64,000 nt of DNA from Schumannella sp. 10F1B-5-1. Its GTDB lineage: Bacteria; Actinomycetota; Actinomycetes; Actinomycetales; Microbacteriaceae. Under the pieces are notes generated by a model. It was not told the DNA's origin. It worked only from the letters and a program-made list of their open reading frames with translations, and searched no databases. The DNA is taken from contig NZ_VHQH01000002.1 of NCBI RefSeq assembly GCF_006517535.1, positions 62,001 to 126,000 on the forward strand, written 5' to 3'. How positions within the stretch are numbered: the stretch's first letter is position 1; each line of letters opens with the position of its first letter. Both the position numbers and the translations under genes were made by a program. Below are positions 57,575 to 64,000 of the stretch, piece by piece.

Positions 57575-57610
57575 TTTTGCACACCCTGTCACGTGAAGGG
57601 TTCTGCAAAA
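57575..57610. promoter_or_regulatory. 36-bp operator-like palindrome before the AlbA_2 gene
   Basis: Outer arms TTTTGCA and TGCAAAA, inner CCCT and AGGG, and a central perfect TCACGTGA, all centred on 57592.5. It lies 45 bases before the ATG, where a promoter is expected, and could be the site of autoregulation. Confidence 0.6.
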
Positions 57611-57690
57611 CTTCTGAAAAACACTTCTATGGTTGGGTCTCCCAACCACGCTTGACATCGCCGGTCGAAGGCCGCGGTCGAATCGCTCCC

Positions 57691-58233
57691 TTAGCCGGGC
57701 ATCTCCCCGACCGGCGGGCGATCGAAACGCTGGCCCCCGGGCCGCGCCGCGGTCAGCAGGAACACGAGTGACACGATCGCGCCGACGATCGGCACGAAGC
57801 CGATGAAGTACCAGGCGCCCGAGCGGTCGATGTCGTGCAGGCACCGCCAGGTCACGGCGAGACCCGGGATGAGCGTGCCGATCCCGAACACGAAGCGCAG
57901 CACCGCGAAGCCCCAGGCGATCCATCCCGCGCCGTCGAGTGTCGTGACGTCGGGCACGGTGAGCGGCTCGGTTCCGCTGCCGACCGCGGGGATGACGAAG
58001 CCACCGGGATCGACCCCGGCGACGTTCCACTCCCCGGCGAGCAGACCGCTGCCGACCTGCAGGGCGACGCCGATCACGATCGACACGAGCGTCCACCACC
58101 AGAACTCCGCACGGCCGGCGCGTCCCGAGAAGTCGGCGTACTTCAGGAAGATGCGGCGGACCGCGGGCACCAGCGGAGCCCGGTAGTACGGCAGCCACAG
58201 CGGCGGTTCGATGCGCTCCCCCGATGAACTCAT
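57691..58233 (-). CDS. DUF805 membrane protein
   Basis: 180 residues. DUF805 signature: FLKYADFSGRAGRAEFWWW, then several membrane segments and WRCLHDIDRSGAWYFIGFVP with the conserved R-x-H-D-x-x-RSG. There is one copy of the domain, with an extracellular-looking insert at about 65-95. The role of the family is unknown; it is often near membrane transport or stress genes. Confidence 0.9.
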   Translation of the reverse strand: MSSSGERIEPPLWLPYYRAPLVPAVRRIFLKYADFSGRAGRAEFWWWTLVSIVIGVALQVGSGLLAGEWNVAGVDPGGFVIPAVGSGTEPLTVPDVTTLDGAGWIAWGFAVLRFVFGIGTLIPGLAVTWRCLHDIDRSGAWYFIGFVPIVGAIVSLVFLLTAARPGGQRFDRPPVGEMPG

Positions 58234-58393
58234 GAGCCGACCCTACGCGTGTCGACGAACGCTCACTGCTGCGGCAGGTCGTCGGGCCGCAGCACGACAG
58301 AGCCAGCCGACGACCCGTGGCGTGCGGCGGTGCCGGCGGAGACGCTGCGGCGAAGCGGTGAGACCAGCGCGGAGGCAGAGAGCGAGAGAGAAG

Positions 58394-58466
58394 TGGAGCC
58401 TGCGGGAATCGAACCCGCGACCTCCTGCTTGCAAAGCAGGCGCTCTACCAATTGAGCTAAGGCCCC
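58394..58466 (-). tRNA. tRNA-Ala (anticodon TGC)
   Basis: 73-nt cloverleaf. Acceptor GGGGCCT pairs with AGGCTCC including one G-T pair. The anticodon stem CCTGC/GCAGG encloses TTTGCAA with anticodon TGC, and the T-arm contains GGTTCGATTCC. CCA is not encoded. It follows tRNA-Ile in the same direction, the usual order after gyrA in this group. Confidence 0.96.
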
Positions 58467-58495
58467 GCGCGGTAGCGACACTACCGCCGGAAACG

Positions 58496-58520
58496 CGAAA
58501 AGCCCCCCGAGAGGGACTTC
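58496..58520 (-). terminator. Possible terminator between tRNA-Ile and tRNA-Ala
   Basis: On the minus strand AGTCCC can pair with GGGGCT around TCTCG, followed by TTTT. The stem is short with one G-T pair, so termination may be partial. Confidence 0.4.
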
Positions 58521-58527
58521 ATGCGAG

Positions 58528-58601
58528 TGGGGCTACGAGGACTTGAACCTCGGACCTCTTCGTTATCAGCGAAGCGCTCTAACCGCCTGAGCTATAGCCC
58601 C
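58528..58601 (-). tRNA. tRNA-Ile (anticodon GAT)
   Basis: 74-nt cloverleaf. Acceptor GGGGCTA/TAGCCCC is perfect. The anticodon arm CTTCG-CTGATAA-CGAAG carries GAT, and the T-arm contains GGTTCAAGTCC. CCA is not encoded. Confidence 0.96.
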
Positions 58602-58725
58602 GAGTGGCACGTGATCGCGGGAATCCCGCGCGGGCCGAATAGAACAGTACCCCACGCATCCCGGTTCCGACGAATCGGGATGCGCGCGACGACAGCCCGC
58701 GCGACGCGGCCGTCGCCGGCACCGA

Positions 58726-59133
58726 TCAGTTGTTGGTGAAGCCGACGAGCAGGCCGCCGGTGAAGCGCACGCTGAGGTTGTAGAGCAGCGCGCCGATGGC
58801 GCCGAGTGCGGTACCGACGACCGTGTTGAGGATCGCGACCACGAGGGCGAACAGCACGACCTGGCCGGCGCCGAAGGTGTCGGTCACACTGAAGCTGTTG
58901 TCGCTCAGCACGTCGCGCATGAGGTCGTCGACCTTGCCGAAGACGCCGGTCGAGTTCAGCACGATCCAGATCAGGAACGACGCGACGACGAGCACGATGC
59001 CGAGGCACAGCATGACGAGGAACGACAGCTTCACTACCGACCAGAAGTCGATGTAGACCAGCTTCAGGCGCACCTGCTTGCTCGAGCCCGAGCGGGGGGA
59101 CTTGCGCTGAAGCTTCTCGGCGACGCTCGTCAT
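58726..59133 (-). CDS. DUF3566 membrane protein downstream of gyrA
   Basis: 135 residues. A basic Ser/Lys-rich N-terminus and the signature [16 protein letters not shown] lead into the first of two membrane helices (about 33-57 and 92-112), ending LLVGFTNN. This is the conserved actinobacterial protein encoded after gyrA, with unknown function. The start overlaps the gyrA stop by four bases (ATGA), so it is cotranslated with gyrase. Confidence 0.93.
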   Translation of the reverse strand: MTSVAEKLQRKSPRSGSSKQVRLKLVYIDFWSVVKLSFLVMLCLGIVLVVASFLIWIVLNSTGVFGKVDDLMRDVLSDNSFSVTDTFGAGQVVLFALVVAILNTVVGTALGAIGALLYNLSVRFTGGLLVGFTNN

Positions 59134-61673
59134 TCGGCGGATCCGTCCTTCTCGTCGTCGGCCGGGTCGGGGGTGGTCTCCGGCTCGTCCGGCTCCTGGG
59201 AGTCCAGGTTCCGTTCGCTGTTCTTGGCCACGGCGATGATCTTGTCGCTGGCCGCGAACTTGGCGAAAGTGACGCCCATCGAGTCGCGACCGGTCGCCCT
59301 GACCTCGGCCACGGCAGACCTTATCACCTTGCCGCTGGACAGAACGGCGAGCACTTCGTCGTCCTCGGAGACGATCAGAGCGCCCGCGAGCGAGCCCCGA
59401 TCATCGTTCAGCTTGGCCACCTTGATGCCCAGTCCGCCGCGTCCCTGAACGCGGTACTGGTCGACCGCGGTGCGCTTCGCGAAGCCGCCCTCGGTGACCA
59501 CGAAGACATAGCCGTCGTGGGGCGCGACCGACGCGGCGAGCAGCTCGTCGTCGTCGCGGAAGTCCATGCCCTTCACGCCGGAGGTGCTGCGGCCCATGGG
59601 GCGCAGCGCCGCATCCGTCGCGACGAAGCGCAGCGACTGACCCTCGCGCGACACCAGCAGGATGTCGTCGTCCTCATCGACCAGCATCGCGGAGACGAGC
59701 TCGTCGCCTTCGCGCAGGTTGATCGCGATGATGCCGCCGGTGCGGTTGGTGTCGTACTCCGAGAGCGCCGTCTTCTTCACGAGTCCGCGTCGGGTCGCGA
59801 GGGTCAGGTACTGCGCTGCCTCGTAGTCGGGGATGTCGAGGATCTGCGCGATCTGCTCGTCGGGCTGCAGCGCGAGCAGGTTCGCGATGTGCTGGCCCTT
59901 CGCGTCGCGGCCGGCCTCCATCAGCTCGTAGCCCTTGGCGCGGTAGACGCGACCCGTGGTCGTGAAGAACAGCAGCCAGTGGTGCGTCGTGGTGACGAAG
60001 AAGTGCTCGACTACATCGTCGGCGCGCAGCTGGGCGCCCTTGACGCCGCGGCCGCCACGGTGCTGCGAGCGGTAGCTGTCGCTGCGGGTGCGCTTGACGT
60101 ACCCGCCGCGGGTGACGGTGACCACCATCTCCTCTTCGGGGATGAGGTCTTCGACGCTCATGTCGCCGTCGAAGCCGAGCAGGATGTTCGTGCGCCGGTC
60201 GTCGCCGTACTTGCGCACGATCTCGGTCAGCTCCTCGGAGATGACCTCGCGCTGACGCTCGGGAGAGGCGATGATCGCCTTGTACTCGAGGATGAGCGCC
60301 TCGAGCTTGTCGTGCTCGTCGTTGATCTTCTGACGCTCGAGCGCGGCGAGGCGGCGCAGCTGCAGCTCGAGGATCGCGTTCGCCTGCAGCTCGTCGACGT
60401 CGAGCAGCTTCATGAGTCCCTGGCGGGCCTCGTCGACCGTGGGCGAACGGCGGATGAGGGCGATGACCTCGTCGAGCGCATCCAGGGCCTTGAGGTAGCC
60501 GCGCAGGATGTGCGCCCGCGCCTCGGCCTCGTTGAGGCGGTACCGGGTGCGGCGCACGATCACGTCGACCTGATGGCCGATCCAGTGGGTGATGAACTGG
60601 TCGATCGACAGGGTGCGCGGCACGCCGTCGACGATGGCCAGCATGTTCGCGCCGAAGTTCTCCTGCAGCTGCGTGTGCTTGTACAGGTTGTTGAGCACGA
60701 CGCGGGCGACCGCATCCCGCTTCAGGATCAGCACGAGGCGCTGGCCGGTGCGGCCCGAGGTCTCGTCGCGGATGTCGGCGATCCCTGCGAGCTTGCCCTC
60801 CTTGACGAGGTCGGCGATCTTGACCGCGAGGTTGTCGGGGTTGACCTGGTACGGCAGCTCGGTGACGACGAGGGCGGTGCGGCCCTGCAGCTCCTCGACG
60901 TCGACGACGGCGCGCATCGTGATCGAGCCGCGGCCGGTGCGGTACGCATCCTGGATGCCCTTGACGCCGAGGATCTGCGCGCCGGTCGGGAAGTCGGGGC
61001 CCTTGATGCGCTGCAGCAGCGCCTCCTGCAGCTCCTCGCGCGACGCGTCGGGGTGCTCGAGCGCCCAGAGCGCGCCCTCGGAGACCTCGCGCAGGTTGTG
61101 CGGCGGGATGTTCGTGGCCATGCCGACCGCGATGCCGACCGATCCGTTGACGAGCAGGTTTGGGAAGCGCGCCGGCAGCACGACGGGCTCCTGGGTGCGC
61201 CCGTCGTAGTTGTCCTGGAAGTCGACGGTGTCTTCCTCGATGTCGCGCACCATCTCCATCGCGATGAGCGCCATCTTGGTCTCGGTGTAGCGGTGGGCCG
61301 CCGCGCCGTCGTTGCCCGGCGAGCCGAAGTTGCCCTGTCCGAGCGCGAGCGGGTAGCGCAGCGACCACGGCTGCACGAGTCGTACGAGCGCGTCGTAGAC
61401 CGACGAGTCGCCGTGGGGGTGGAACTGCCCCATGACGTCGCCGATGATGCGGGTGCACTTGGAGAACGCGCGGTCGGGGCGGTAGCCGCCGTCGAACATC
61501 GTGTAGATCACGCGGCGGTGCACCGGCTTGAGGCCGTCTTCGACGCGCGGCAGCGCGCGGCCGATGATGACGCTCATCGCGTAGTCGAGGTACGACCGCT
61601 GCATCTCGAGCTGCAGGTCGACCTGCTGGATCCGGTCGCCGCCGCCCTCGGTGGTGGTGGTCTCGTCAGTCAT
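59130..61673 (-). CDS. gyrA: DNA gyrase subunit A
   Basis: 847 residues. The winged-helix/tower region carries the catalytic Tyr129 ([11 protein letters not shown]). The quinolone region reads [14 protein letters not shown] with Ser90, Ser91 and Asp94, the susceptible-type residues. The C-terminal beta-pinwheel has the GyrA box [10 protein letters not shown], needed for negative supercoiling, with His in place of the common Arg. The tail is acidic. It follows gyrB by 25 bases and overlaps DUF3566. Confidence 0.98.
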   Translation of the reverse strand: MTDETTTTEGGGDRIQQVDLQLEMQRSYLDYAMSVIIGRALPRVEDGLKPVHRRVIYTMFDGGYRPDRAFSKCTRIIGDVMGQFHPHGDSSVYDALVRLVQPWSLRYPLALGQGNFGSPGNDGAAAHRYTETKMALIAMEMVRDIEEDTVDFQDNYDGRTQEPVVLPARFPNLLVNGSVGIAVGMATNIPPHNLREVSEGALWALEHPDASREELQEALLQRIKGPDFPTGAQILGVKGIQDAYRTGRGSITMRAVVDVEELQGRTALVVTELPYQVNPDNLAVKIADLVKEGKLAGIADIRDETSGRTGQRLVLILKRDAVARVVLNNLYKHTQLQENFGANMLAIVDGVPRTLSIDQFITHWIGHQVDVIVRRTRYRLNEAEARAHILRGYLKALDALDEVIALIRRSPTVDEARQGLMKLLDVDELQANAILELQLRRLAALERQKINDEHDKLEALILEYKAIIASPERQREVISEELTEIVRKYGDDRRTNILLGFDGDMSVEDLIPEEEMVVTVTRGGYVKRTRSDSYRSQHRGGRGVKGAQLRADDVVEHFFVTTTHHWLLFFTTTGRVYRAKGYELMEAGRDAKGQHIANLLALQPDEQIAQILDIPDYEAAQYLTLATRRGLVKKTALSEYDTNRTGGIIAINLREGDELVSAMLVDEDDDILLVSREGQSLRFVATDAALRPMGRSTSGVKGMDFRDDDELLAASVAPHDGYVFVVTEGGFAKRTAVDQYRVQGRGGLGIKVAKLNDDRGSLAGALIVSEDDEVLAVLSSGKVIRSAVAEVRATGRDSMGVTFAKFAASDKIIAVAKNSERNLDSQEPDEPETTPDPADDEKDGSAE

Positions 61674-61698
61674 ATGCGGTTATCCCTGGCGCTCTCGA

Positions 61699-63801
<2,103 letters not shown>

Positions 63802-63878
63802 TCGCAGCGACCCCTCTCCGACCGGCGGAAACGGCGTTCTGAGCGCCTTTTCCGCATCCAGAGACCGGATTTGCCTTC

Positions 63879-64000
63879 TCAGCCGTAGGTATCGCGCGGG
63901 CCGCGGCCTGGAACGGCTCTGGGGCCGTGTTTCCACGAGGGGGTGTCGGGCCCCAGAATCCGCACTGCGCTCACGCCCGACAGCGGATGCCGGTCCTCGA
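63879..64000 (-). CDS. DUF721 protein, C-terminal end (truncated by window edge)
   Basis: The minus strand is open from the window edge to TGA at 63881-63879. Its last 39 residues include [17 protein letters not shown] and end with GRGPRDTYG, the typical end of actinobacterial DUF721 proteins encoded between recF and gyrB. This supports a dnaA-dnaN-recF arrangement just beyond the window. The function of the family is unknown; it is related to DciA, the helicase-loading protein. Confidence 0.88.
   Translation of the reverse strand, partial: EDRHPLSGVSAVRILGPDTPSWKHGPRAVPGRGPRDTYG

Overview
This is a high-GC chromosomal segment of an actinobacterium, most likely a member of the Microbacteriaceae (Micrococcales). 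The evidence is gene order rather than any single marker. On the minus strand at the right end lie DUF721, gyrB, gyrA, DUF3566, tRNA-Ile and tRNA-Ala. On the left lies the Actinobacteria-specific cell-wall block fhaA-fhaB-pstP-rodA-pbpA-pknA...pknB-trpG-srtE-crgA-rhomboid-ppiA. Both blocks normally sit beside oriC, so dnaA is expected just beyond base 64000. Between them about 40 kb of accessory genes has been inserted.

Left (1-17.1 kb): a truncated Fic gene; tRNA-Leu(CAG) with its terminator; a translationally coupled Ser/Thr-phosphorylation and peptidoglycan operon (fhaA to pknA); a TerC/DUF475-like membrane gene; pknB with three PASTA domains; a convergent operon of class E sortase, a small membrane protein and trpG; crgA; a rhomboid that lacks its catalytic histidine; ppiA; a coiled membrane-anchored protein; and a secreted alpha/beta hydrolase. 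A phased array of three DnaA-box-like 9-mers lies between crgA and the rhomboid gene.

Middle (17.2-36.2 kb): a type VII secretion (T7SS) locus. A small cassette (YbaB-like, EspC-like, substrate-like) precedes two divergent operons. The minus operon carries two WXG100 pairs, an EspC-like protein, a mycosin, a Gly-rich protein, EccD, an RDD-FHA protein and EccC. The plus operon carries a second EccD, EccB and a second mycosin.

Right-middle (36.7-51.9 kb): one coupled minus-strand operon encodes a Ser/Thr kinase, a 2062-residue Ig/cadherin-like surface protein, MoxR, DUF58, a transglutaminase-fold protein lacking catalytic Cys and His, an FHA membrane protein, a PP2C phosphatase and a membrane protein with 9-residue Val/Asp repeats.

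Right (52.0-64 kb): a second T7SS substrate cassette. Here the substrate ends in an Ntox15-type nuclease domain with the HxxD motif and is followed by a Tdi1-like (GAD-like/DUF1851) immunity gene. This is the most exciting candidate system: a T7SS-exported antibacterial DNase with matching immunity, paired with a toxin-less paralogous cassette 35 kb away. A nitronate monooxygenase, an AlbA_2/Schlafen-type ATP-binding regulator with a large palindrome at its promoter, DUF805, two tRNAs and the gyrase genes follow.

The long intergenic gaps hold families of inverted repeats, mostly at convergent gene ends. Many junctions in the operons are 4-base ATGA or GTGA overlaps. All assignments come from reading the sequence; no database search was run.
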